Origin: Chloroflexota bacterium
GTDB lineage: Bacteria > Chloroflexota > Dehalococcoidia > GIF9 > AB-539-J10
Direction of reading: 5' to 3'
Assembly: GCA_015222255.1 (NCBI GenBank)
Contig: JADFUX010000085.1
Coordinates: forward strand, 1-6,002
DNA length: 6,002 nt
The notes under the pieces are model-generated. The model was not told the DNA's origin, searched no databases, and saw only the letters and a list, made by a program, of their open reading frames with translations. The stretch's first letter is position 1; each line of letters opens with the position of its first letter. Shown piece after piece: positions 1 to 5,552 of this stretch. A program made the position numbers and the translations under genes.

Positions 1-1536
1 CAGGGAGCAGCTCATGCCGCCGATGGCTACGCCAGAGTCAGGCATAAAGCAGGTGTATGCATTTCTACCTCGGGTCCGGGAGCTACTAACCTGGTAACCG
101 GAATTGCCAACGCCTACATGGATTCTTCCCCCATGGTAGCCATAACAGGGCAGGTAGCCAGGCCATTTATCGGCAAAGACGCCTTTCAGGAAACGGACAT
201 CACCGGCATCACCCTTCCCATCACCAAGCATAGTTACCTTGTCACAAGCGCAGGAGAATTGGCTAGAACGGTTAAGGAAGCTTTCCACATTGCTCAGACA
301 GGGAGGCCTGGGCCTGTGATTATCGATTTGCCGCGAGATGTCCAGCAAGAGGAGGCAGAATTTATCTATCCCGATAGAATCGATTTGCTGGGCTACAAGC
401 CTACCCTCTATGGGCATCCGGCGCAAATCAGAAAGGCAGTGGATCTTATTAACGAGGCTGAGCGGCCCCTTATCATTGCTGGCCGAGGAGTCATTATTTC
501 TAAAGCTTGTAACCAGCTCAGGGAGCTGGCAGAGAAGGCACAGATACCTGTGGTTACTACCCTTCTCGGCATCGGTTCGTTTCCCCAAAACCATGTCTTG
601 AGTCTAGGGATGTTGGGGATGCATGGCGTGGCTCATGCTAACCTGGCAGTGCAAAACTCCGACCTTATCATTGCCGTTGGTATGAGATTTGATGATCGAG
701 CTACGGCCAGCACTAAGGATTTTGCTCCCCATGCCCGCATCATTCACATTGATATTGATCCCGCGGAAATAGGAAAGAACATACCGGCGTATGTCCCCAT
801 CGTCGGTGATGCTAAGAATATCTTCAATTCCATCAATGAGGGGATCGAATTCGGTAGCCATTCCGATTGGCTCTCCCAGTTAGAACAGTGGACGTACGAA
901 CATCCGTTGGTAGAAGACAGAGGGGATGATGAGCTTTTGCCCCAATATATCATTCGTCAGATTTATGAAGCCACCCAGGGCGACGCTATTATCGTCACTG
1001 GGGTGGGCCAAAATCAAATGTGGGCTGCTCAACACTTCCCTTATGCTAATCCAGACAGTCTTATTTCTTCGGGAGGCTTAGGTACTATGGGATTTGAGCT
1101 TCCCGCCGCTGTAGGGGCTAAAGTCGGGTGCCCCGAGAAAACAGTATGGTGTATTGCCGGTGATGGTGGCTTCCAAATGACAATTCAGGAGTTAGCCACT
1201 ATAGCACAGGAGAACCTTGCGGTGAAGATAGCTATCATTGATAATGGCTATCTAGGTATGGTAAGACAATGGCAAGAGCTGTTTTACGAGCGTCGCTATG
1301 TTGAAACAAAGCTTTGGAACCCCGATTTTGTCAAGATTGCTGAGGCGTATGACATCCCAGGCACGAGGGTGAGGCGCAAGGAGGAGGTAATTCCGGCTGT
1401 GAGTAGAGCAATAGATTGTCCTGGTGCCTTCCTTATCGATTTTGTCATTGAGCCAGAGGAAAACGTCTATCCCATGGTGCTACCCGGGGGCGCCTTATCT
1501 CAAATGCTGGAAATACCGAAGAGGGTAACTAGCTAG
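1..1536 (+). CDS. ilvB: Acetolactate (acetohydroxyacid) synthase large subunit, 5'-truncated by window edge
   Basis: Catalytic subunit of the ThDP- and FAD-dependent enzyme that condenses two pyruvates to acetolactate, or pyruvate with 2-oxobutyrate to acetohydroxybutyrate; first common step of Val/Leu/Ile synthesis, cytoplasmic. The frame is open from base 1 and gives 511 residues, so about 50 N-terminal residues of a usual ~560 are missing. The ATG at 118 is internal, because conserved sequence (QGAAHAADGYAR, TSGPGATN) precedes it. Numbering from base 1: ThDP-binding N-domain 1 to ~120, central FAD/Rossmann-like domain ~135-275, C-terminal ThDP domain ~310-480. The ThDP/Mg motif is GDGG (from 387) followed 28 residues later by Asn415, then GMVRQWQ with the conserved Trp. 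GGLGTMGFELPAA is also present. The ThDP-activating Glu should be the codon just before base 1. The gene ends 22 bp before ilvN, its regulatory partner. Very secure call; catabolic synthases would not be paired with ilvN and ilvC. Confidence 0.97.
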   Translation, partial: QGAAHAADGYARVRHKAGVCISTSGPGATNLVTGIANAYMDSSPMVAITGQVARPFIGKDAFQETDITGITLPITKHSYLVTSAGELARTVKEAFHIAQTGRPGPVIIDLPRDVQQEEAEFIYPDRIDLLGYKPTLYGHPAQIRKAVDLINEAERPLIIAGRGVIISKACNQLRELAEKAQIPVVTTLLGIGSFPQNHVLSLGMLGMHGVAHANLAVQNSDLIIAVGMRFDDRATASTKDFAPHARIIHIDIDPAEIGKNIPAYVPIVGDAKNIFNSINEGIEFGSHSDWLSQLEQWTYEHPLVEDRGDDELLPQYIIRQIYEATQGDAIIVTGVGQNQMWAAQHFPYANPDSLISSGGLGTMGFELPAAVGAKVGCPEKTVWCIAGDGGFQMTIQELATIAQENLAVKIAIIDNGYLGMVRQWQELFYERRYVETKLWNPDFVKIAEAYDIPGTRVRRKEEVIPAVSRAIDCPGAFLIDFVIEPEENVYPMVLPGGALSQMLEIPKRVTS

Positions 1537-1558
1537 CAAGACTCTGGGAGGAAGTTCA

Positions 1559-2047
1559 ATGTCAGCTTCAAAACATACTTTAGTAGCTTTAGTGGAAGAT
1601 AAACCCGGCGTGCTCAACAAGGTTGCTAGCCTTTTCCGCCGCCGCGGCTTCAACATAGAAAGCATTGCTGTAGGGCGCATTGAACAGCCCGGCCTGTCCC
1701 GCATGACTATTGTTGTTGATAGTGACTCCGTCGAAGTAGAACAGATTAGGAAGCAATTCGATAAGCTAATCGAGGTGATTAAAGTAAGCGACATAACCGA
1801 AAATGAGATAGTGGCCCGAGAATTGGCCTTAATCAAGATCAAAGCTACCGCCTCAACAAGAAGCGAGATCATACAAATCGTGGATATTTTCAGAGCCAAT
1901 ATAGTTGATGTTGCTCCTGATTCGCTGATGGTGGAAGCTACGGGTGACGAAGATAAGATAGATTCATTATTCAAACTCCTTCGCGGTTTTGGCATTAAGG
2001 AAATGTCGAGGACTGGCAGGATTGCCCTAACCAGGGGCGCGGATTAG
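1559..2047 (+). CDS. ilvN: Acetolactate synthase small (regulatory) subunit
   Basis: Regulatory subunit that binds IlvB, raises its activity and confers feedback inhibition by valine. It has 162 residues, the usual length for the full two-domain form (IlvH-like). The N-terminal ACT domain spans about 5-80, with HTLVALVEDKPGVLNKV and RRGFNIES; the Gly17 and Asn32 positions correspond to E. coli IlvH Gly14 and Asn29, implicated in valine binding, so sensitivity is probably kept. Asp14 stands where E. coli has Asn11, a common variant. The C-terminal domain (about 85-158) has RELALIKIKA, IFRANIVDV and GIKEMSRTGRIAL. Start ATG 1559 is set by GGGAGGAA at 1546-1553, five bases upstream. Same operon as ilvB and ilvC. 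The symbol could equally be ilvH; family assignment is secure. Confidence 0.96.
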   Translation: MSASKHTLVALVEDKPGVLNKVASLFRRRGFNIESIAVGRIEQPGLSRMTIVVDSDSVEVEQIRKQFDKLIEVIKVSDITENEIVARELALIKIKATASTRSEIIQIVDIFRANIVDVAPDSLMVEATGDEDKIDSLFKLLRGFGIKEMSRTGRIALTRGAD

Positions 2048-2077
2048 GCAAAGCAGTCATAGACTTAAGGAGGTATT

Positions 2078-3070
2078 ATGGCAAGAATTTACTATGAGAA
2101 GGATTCCAATCTGGATTTAATTAAGGAGAAGACGATTGGCATTATTGGCTATGGCAGCCAGGGGCATGCCCAGGCTCAGAATTTGAGGGATAGTGGCTGT
2201 CAGGTTATCGTTGCTGAGTTACGGGACAGTGAAGGCTGGAAAACAGCACAAAGCGCTGGTTTCAAGGCAACCAGCGCCACCTCAGTGGCGAAGGCAGCAG
2301 ATATTATCGTTATGCTGGCCCCTGACAATTTGCAGGCCAAAATCTATCATGAGTCCATCGAAAAGGAGATGAACCAGGGCAAAACCTTGATGTTTGCTCA
2401 CGGTTTTAACATACATTATTCCCAGATCGTGCCTCCGCCCAATGTTGATGTTAGTATGATTGCCCCTAAGTGCCCCGGGCATATGTTGCGCCTACTTTAC
2501 ACCCAAGGCTCCGGCCCCCCGGCTCTAATTGCTATCCACCAGGATTCCTCCGGGAAGGCTAAGGACATGGCTCTGGGCTACGCCAAAGGTATTGGCTGTG
2601 CCAAAGCCGGTGTCCTGGAAACAACCTTTGCTGAAGAGACCGAGACTGACCTTTTCGGTGAACAAACAGTGCTTTGTGGAGGAATATCCTCTTTGGTCAA
2701 AGCTGGATTTGAAACGCTAGTAGAAGCCGGTTACCAACCAGAGATTGCCTACTTTGAGGTTTGCCATGAGTTAAAGCTCATCATTGACCTTATATATCAA
2801 GGTGGCTTGAGTTATATGCGCTATTCGGTGAGCGATACCGCAGAGTATGGTGATTATAGCCGGGGCCCACGAGTTATTGATGATTTGGTCAAAGAGGAGA
2901 TGAGGCAAATCCTGGTGGAAATCCAGGATGGCAGTTTTGCCAGGGAGTGGATTCTAGAAAATCAGGCTGGCCGCCCTAGCTTCAATGCCATGAAGCGGAT
3001 GGAAGCTGAGCACCCAATCGAAATCGTAGGCAAAGAGTTGAGGGATATGATGCCCTGGCTAAAAGCGTGA
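2078..3070 (+). CDS. ilvC: Ketol-acid reductoisomerase, class I
   Basis: Isomerises and reduces acetolactate or acetohydroxybutyrate to the 2,3-dihydroxy acids, using two Mg2+ and a nicotinamide cofactor; second step of Val/Ile synthesis. The 330 residues match the short class I form. N-terminal Rossmann domain ~1-180: [11 protein letters not shown] (21-31), His108 in AHGFNIH, APKCPGH (129-135). C-terminal helical knotted domain ~183-328: Mg ligands Asp191 and Glu195 in TDLFGEQ, Glu227 in YFE, Glu231 in HELK, and the substrate-contacting Ser in [12 protein letters not shown]. It ends in the family-typical [11 protein letters not shown]. Two departures: the cofactor loop reads LRDSEGW, one residue shorter than the common LRxxSxSW, and APKGPGHxVR is replaced by [10 protein letters not shown]. 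Start ATG 2078 follows AAGGAGGT (2067-2074). It lies 30 bp after ilvN. Confidence 0.97.
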   Translation: MARIYYEKDSNLDLIKEKTIGIIGYGSQGHAQAQNLRDSGCQVIVAELRDSEGWKTAQSAGFKATSATSVAKAADIIVMLAPDNLQAKIYHESIEKEMNQGKTLMFAHGFNIHYSQIVPPPNVDVSMIAPKCPGHMLRLLYTQGSGPPALIAIHQDSSGKAKDMALGYAKGIGCAKAGVLETTFAEETETDLFGEQTVLCGGISSLVKAGFETLVEAGYQPEIAYFEVCHELKLIIDLIYQGGLSYMRYSVSDTAEYGDYSRGPRVIDDLVKEEMRQILVEIQDGSFAREWILENQAGRPSFNAMKRMEAEHPIEIVGKELRDMMPWLKA

Positions 3071-3097
3071 CACCTGCAATGAAGTACCCTGTGCAGC

Positions 3098-3140
3098 TAT
3101 TGGCCTCGTGAGAGACGAACTCCTTCACAGAAAGCCAATA
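3098..3140 (+). other. Long imperfect hairpin in the ilvC-leuA gap
   Basis: Perfect 7-bp outer arms TATTGGC (3098-3104) and GCCAATA (3134-3140) enclose a second 7-bp stem, GTGAGAG (3108-3114) with CTC (3120-3122) plus TCAC (3125-3128), interrupted by a 2-nt bulge and capped by the loop ACGAA. The arms are joined by an internal loop of CTC opposite AGAAA. No T-run follows, so it is not a canonical intrinsic terminator. A smaller hairpin follows at 3146-3162 (GGCTAT / ATAGCT, loop CCAAA). It starts 28 bases after the ilvC stop codon. The structure is seen in the sequence; a role in mRNA processing, stability or leuA control is inference, and a dispersed extragenic repeat is another possibility. 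Confidence 0.5.
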
Positions 3141-3272
3141 CTAACGGCTATCCAAAATAGCTATACTTGTTGGAATGTGATTCATGAGTTCACGGCGGAA
3201 GAACTTACTGAAGACGAAGCTCAAAGGTTCTTGAGCGTAGCAGCACAGCAAATTAGAAGAGAATCAAGTTGA
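3108..3272 (+). CDS. Possible small protein or gene remnant, function unknown
   Basis: An open frame of 54 codons begins at GTG 3108 and ends at TGA 3270-3272, seven bases before the leuA ATG. I do not recognise the product. It begins VRDELLHRKP, has a central SYTCWNVIHEF, and a charged C-terminal half with EELTEDEAQRF that looks helical and soluble, with no membrane segment or signal peptide. No convincing Shine-Dalgarno precedes the GTG, and the frame stays open upstream into the ilvC 3' end, so the true start is uncertain; it may be the tail of a decayed gene. The first 33 bases coincide with the 3098-3140 hairpin. The spacing to leuA would suit translational coupling. Whether it is translated at all is uncertain. 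Confidence 0.3.
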   Translation: MRDELLHRKPILTAIQNSYTCWNVIHEFTAEELTEDEAQRFLSVAAQQIRRESS

Positions 3273-3279
3273 GGGTTAA

Positions 3280-4812
3280 ATGGATAGACTAATAGTATTC
3301 GATACCACTCTGCGAGACGGAGAGCAAGCGGCAGGAGCGAGCTTGAATGCCCACGAAAAGCTCGAAATAGCCCAGCAATTGGATAAGCTTGGCGTGGATG
3401 TTATCGAAGCTGGTTTTCCTGCTAGCTCACCCGGCGACTTCGAGGCTGCGCGCCTTATTGCTCAGGAGGTCAAGCACCCCACAATTTGTGCTTTGGCTTC
3501 GGCCGATATTGGATCTGTGGACGCGGCCTGGGAGGCAGTCAAAGAAGCAAGGCAGCCCCGAATCCATGTTTTCCTTTCAGCCTCCGATATACACCTTTCT
3601 TATCAGCTCAGGAAGAGCCGTGAGGAAGCCTTGAAGCTCTCCCGGGAGATGGTAGCCCGAGCCAAGAATTATGTTGATGATGTTGAATTCTCACCCATGG
3701 ATGCTAGCCGTGCCGACCTTGGTTACATCTGCCAGATCTTGGAAGCAGTGATTGATGCCGGCGCGAGTACAGTGAACATACCTGATACCGTAGGCTATGC
3801 CATGCCTGAGGAGTTTGGCGACCTGATTCAAGGCATCATGGCCAATGTCCCTAACATCGCTAAGGCCGTGATAAGCGTTCATTGCCACAATGATTTGGGT
3901 CTGGCAGTAGCTAATAGCCTTGAAGCGATACGGAGGGGAGCGAGGCAAGTTGAATGTACCATCAATGGCATTGGAGAGCGAGCTGGCAATGCTTCTCTGG
4001 AAGAGATTGTCATGGCCCTAAAGACTCGCCACGACTTCTTTGACCTTTCTACCAATATCGATGCTACTCAAATCTACAGGACAAGTCGGCTGGTAAGCGA
4101 ACTCACCGGCTTTTCCATCCAGCCCAACAAAGCTATCATTGGGGCAAATGCCTTCCGCCATCAGTCAGGTATTCATCAAGATGGCATCCTAAAAAAAGCT
4201 ATAACCTATGAGATCATAGACCCAAGATTGATAGGTATTCCCTCAAGCACCTTGGTGCTAAGCAAGCTAAGCGGCAGACATGCTTTTAAAGAGAGGTTGG
4301 CCGAGCTTGGCTACAGCTTGAGTGAAGAGGCGTTGAACCTCACCTTTCGAAGCTTCAAAGAGCTAGCCGATAAGAAAAGGGAAATCACAGACCGGGATAT
4401 CGAATCCCTGGTAGCTGAAGAGCTTCGCACCGTTACCGAGGTGTATCATCTTGACCATGTAGAAGTCTCTTGCGGCGACCACAGCCTGCCTACAGCTACA
4501 GTCAGGCTTATTCAACCTGACGGCCGGAGCCTGGCTGATGCCGCTCTGGGCACAGGTCCAGTAGACGCTGTATGTAAGGCCATTAACCGCATAGTCGGCA
4601 TCCCTAGCAAGCTTACAGAATTCACTGTCAAATCGGTTACCGAAGGAATTGACTCTATTGGAGAGGTGTTGATCCGGATCGAGAGCGATGGCGTGACTTA
4701 CACCGGGCGCGGGGCAGCCACCGATATCATTGTTGCCAGCGCCAAAGCATACATGAACGCCTTAAACCGCCTGTTGGCGGCGAAAGGAGGTCGCAGTGGC
4801 ACAAAAGGCTAA
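3280..4812 (+). CDS. leuA: 2-isopropylmalate synthase
   Basis: Condenses acetyl-CoA with 2-oxoisovalerate to 2-isopropylmalate, the committed step to leucine. The 510 residues match the usual bacterial length. TIM-barrel (HMGL-like) domain ~1-270: [10 protein letters not shown] with catalytic Arg12 and metal ligand Asp13, RIHVF with His96, NIPDTVGY with Thr170, metal ligands His201 and His203 in HCHNDLGLA, then [14 protein letters not shown]. The linker region has [10 protein letters not shown] (~296-305). The C-terminal LeuA dimer/regulatory domain (~365-500) is the usual leucine feedback site, with GTGPVDA and GRGAATDII. These features favour LeuA over homocitrate or citramalate synthase. 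Odd: the barrel motif SPEDASR reads SPMDASR, with Met140 where Glu is expected in the substrate pocket. ATG 3280 follows GAGGG (3271-3275) at only 4 bases. The 3' end overlaps the start of the Uma2 remnant. Confidence 0.95.
   Translation: MDRLIVFDTTLRDGEQAAGASLNAHEKLEIAQQLDKLGVDVIEAGFPASSPGDFEAARLIAQEVKHPTICALASADIGSVDAAWEAVKEARQPRIHVFLSASDIHLSYQLRKSREEALKLSREMVARAKNYVDDVEFSPMDASRADLGYICQILEAVIDAGASTVNIPDTVGYAMPEEFGDLIQGIMANVPNIAKAVISVHCHNDLGLAVANSLEAIRRGARQVECTINGIGERAGNASLEEIVMALKTRHDFFDLSTNIDATQIYRTSRLVSELTGFSIQPNKAIIGANAFRHQSGIHQDGILKKAITYEIIDPRLIGIPSSTLVLSKLSGRHAFKERLAELGYSLSEEALNLTFRSFKELADKKREITDRDIESLVAEELRTVTEVYHLDHVEVSCGDHSLPTATVRLIQPDGRSLADAALGTGPVDAVCKAINRIVGIPSKLTEFTVKSVTEGIDSIGEVLIRIESDGVTYTGRGAATDIIVASAKAYMNALNRLLAAKGGRSGTKG
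4783..4790 (+). promoter_or_regulatory. Strong Shine-Dalgarno inside leuA 3' end, serving GTG 4796
   Basis: AAAGGAGG lies within the last codons of leuA, five bases before a GTG at 4796-4798. A near-perfect anti-16S match at ideal spacing marks the former start of the gene that followed leuA, now the broken Uma2-type gene. The frame from this GTG runs only 17 codons ([12 protein letters not shown]...) before a TAG at 4847-4849. Confidence 0.6.
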
Positions 4813-5052
4813 ATCAGGTTCAGCTACAAAGATCATGGGACTTTGCTAGACTCTGAGACCAAGCGTTACGAACTTCTAGATGGAGAGCTTACTATGGTCC
4901 CATCACCTACTACTTACCGTAGAAGCCTTCAAGTGCTGACATTGCATGAGAGGGGATTTGAAATGGTTGGTGTCCATGGGAGAGCCGAGACTCCGAAATC
5001 GCCCCTGCTTCAAGATTTGGCAGTCAACGCCTCTGAGATTTCTGAGTCTTAG
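4796..5052 (+). pseudogene. Uma2-family (DUF820) nuclease-like gene, frameshifted and internally deleted
   Basis: Uma2 proteins are ~190-residue PD-(D/E)XK nuclease-like proteins of unclear cellular role. Directly after the leuA stop, in the same frame, the sequence reads FSYKDHGTLLDSETKRYELL then DGELTMVPSPTTY (4819-4917). This matches the family N-terminus (F-T-Y-E-D-Y..LP..KRYELIDGEL.M.P.P). It passes straight into VLTLHERGFEMVGVHGR and SPLLQDLAVNASEI (4933-5040), which resembles the family C-terminal end (gyelvg.yg...SplLpgl.v...ei). About 100 residues that should lie between, including the catalytic Asp and Glu-x-Lys region, are absent, with the junction near 4915-4935. The likely original start, GTG 4796 with a strong Shine-Dalgarno, is one frame off; a single-base deletion around 4805-4820 would explain it. 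The remaining frame has no good start (TTG 4843 would lose the N-terminal motif) and ends at TAG 5050-5052. Product almost certainly non-functional. The family call rests on motif memory, not a search. Confidence 0.7.
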
Positions 5053-5063
5053 CTAATATCACT

Positions 5064-5084
5064 GGGGCTAGCGATATAGTCCCC
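5064..5084 (+). other. Inverted repeat after the Uma2 remnant
   Basis: GGGGCTA (5064-5070) can pair with TAG plus CCCC (5077-5084) across a one-base T bulge, with the loop GCGATA. It sits 11 bases after the remnant's stop codon. The only T-run nearby is four bases, 14 bases further on, so it is at best a weak or vestigial terminator of the lost gene. Confidence 0.35.
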
Positions 5085-5096
5085 GCTGACAACAGG

Positions 5097-5113
5097 CTTT
5101 TCGCTGCGAAGAG
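5097..5113 (+). other. Small inverted repeat upstream of the MgtC-like start
   Basis: CTTTTC (5097-5102) can pair with GAAGAG (5108-5113), including one G-T pair, around the loop GCTGC. It ends 10 bases before the GAGGG ribosome binding site (5124-5128) of the MgtC-like gene. It could shape the leader, but six pairs is little and chance is possible. Confidence 0.2.
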
Positions 5114-5137
5114 GACAAAAAGCGAGGGAACCTTTGC

Positions 5138-5542
5138 ATGGCTGAATGGTTGGAAATAATATTGCGCTTCCTGTTAGCTGCCGCTTTGGGAGCAGCTATC
5201 GGTTATGAGCGGGAAAGGCACGGCAAGGCAGCAGGGCTGCGCACTCACACACTTATTTCTTCGGGTGCTGCGCTATTCACACTAGCTTCCATATATGGGT
5301 TTAATGGTGGGGCTGACCCCTCCCGAGTTGCAGCCGGAGTAGTGGCTGGAATTGGCTTCATTGGTGCCGGTGTTATCTTCCGCGGAATGCGTAGCGAGGG
5401 AGTAGCAGGAATAACTACTGCGGCGAGCGTTTGGGTCACTGCTGCAATAGGTTTGGCTGCCGGTGCCGGGTTATATCTAATTTCTGCCATTGCTGCCATT
5501 GTCACCATAGGCGTTTTGAAGATACCGAAAGTTCGTGGATAG
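5138..5542 (+). CDS. MgtC/SapB-family small membrane protein
   Basis: Short member of the MgtC/SapB family (134 residues), an inner-membrane protein. Family hallmarks in order: [10 protein letters not shown] (18-27), [15 protein letters not shown] (32-46), [19 protein letters not shown] (60-78), [19 protein letters not shown] (91-109). Hydrophobic segments lie at about 4-22, 37-54, 66-82, 92-108 and 110-128, so four to five membrane passes. It lacks the soluble C-terminal ACT-like domain of the longer Salmonella MgtC (about 230 residues), so the MgtC roles in Mg2+ limitation and ATP synthase inhibition cannot be transferred. ATG 5138 has GAGGG (5124-5128) nine bases upstream. Its stop overlaps the leuC Shine-Dalgarno, so it is embedded in the leu operon although no biosynthetic role is known. 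Family call secure, function unknown. Confidence 0.9.
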   Translation: MAEWLEIILRFLLAAALGAAIGYERERHGKAAGLRTHTLISSGAALFTLASIYGFNGGADPSRVAAGVVAGIGFIGAGVIFRGMRSEGVAGITTAASVWVTAAIGLAAGAGLYLISAIAAIVTIGVLKIPKVRG

Positions 5543-5548
5543 GAGGAA
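5541..5548 (+). promoter_or_regulatory. leuC Shine-Dalgarno overlapping the MgtC-like stop codon
   Basis: AGGAGGAA shares its first two bases with the TAG stop (5540-5542) of the upstream gene and lies four bases before ATG 5553. Ribosomes ending on the membrane-protein gene would finish directly on this site, which suggests translational coupling. It also fixes the leuC start. Confidence 0.7.
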
Positions 5549-5552
5549 CCGA

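Noticed and set aside
118..120. ATG 118 as the ilvB start
   Set aside because: Highly conserved ThDP-domain sequence (AADGYAR, TSGPGATN) is encoded in frame before it, back to base 1, so the gene begins outside the window.
1069..1110. GFELPAA in IlvB in place of the common GFGLPAA
   Set aside because: This position varies among acetolactate synthases, and the surrounding ThDP-domain motifs are intact, so there is no good reason to infer altered function.
1495..1995. A 166-codon open frame on the minus strand, antisense to ilvN
   Set aside because: It overlaps almost the whole of ilvN, whose ACT-domain motifs are unmistakable. The antisense translation is Ser/Leu-rich low-complexity sequence with no recognisable motif.
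3071..3279. T-box or other leucine riboswitch ahead of leuA
   Set aside because: I found no T-box consensus (TGGNACCGCG-like) and no terminator hairpin with a T-run.
4843..5052. Taking TTG 4843 as the start of a real 69-residue gene
   Set aside because: The TTG has no Shine-Dalgarno and would cut off the conserved FSYKD motif just upstream. The sequence matches both ends of a larger family with its core missing, so a pseudogene is the better reading.
5064..5101. Intrinsic terminator between the Uma2 remnant and the MgtC-like gene
   Set aside because: The stem is bulged and the only T-run is four bases long and well separated from it; termination here would also cut the leu operon.
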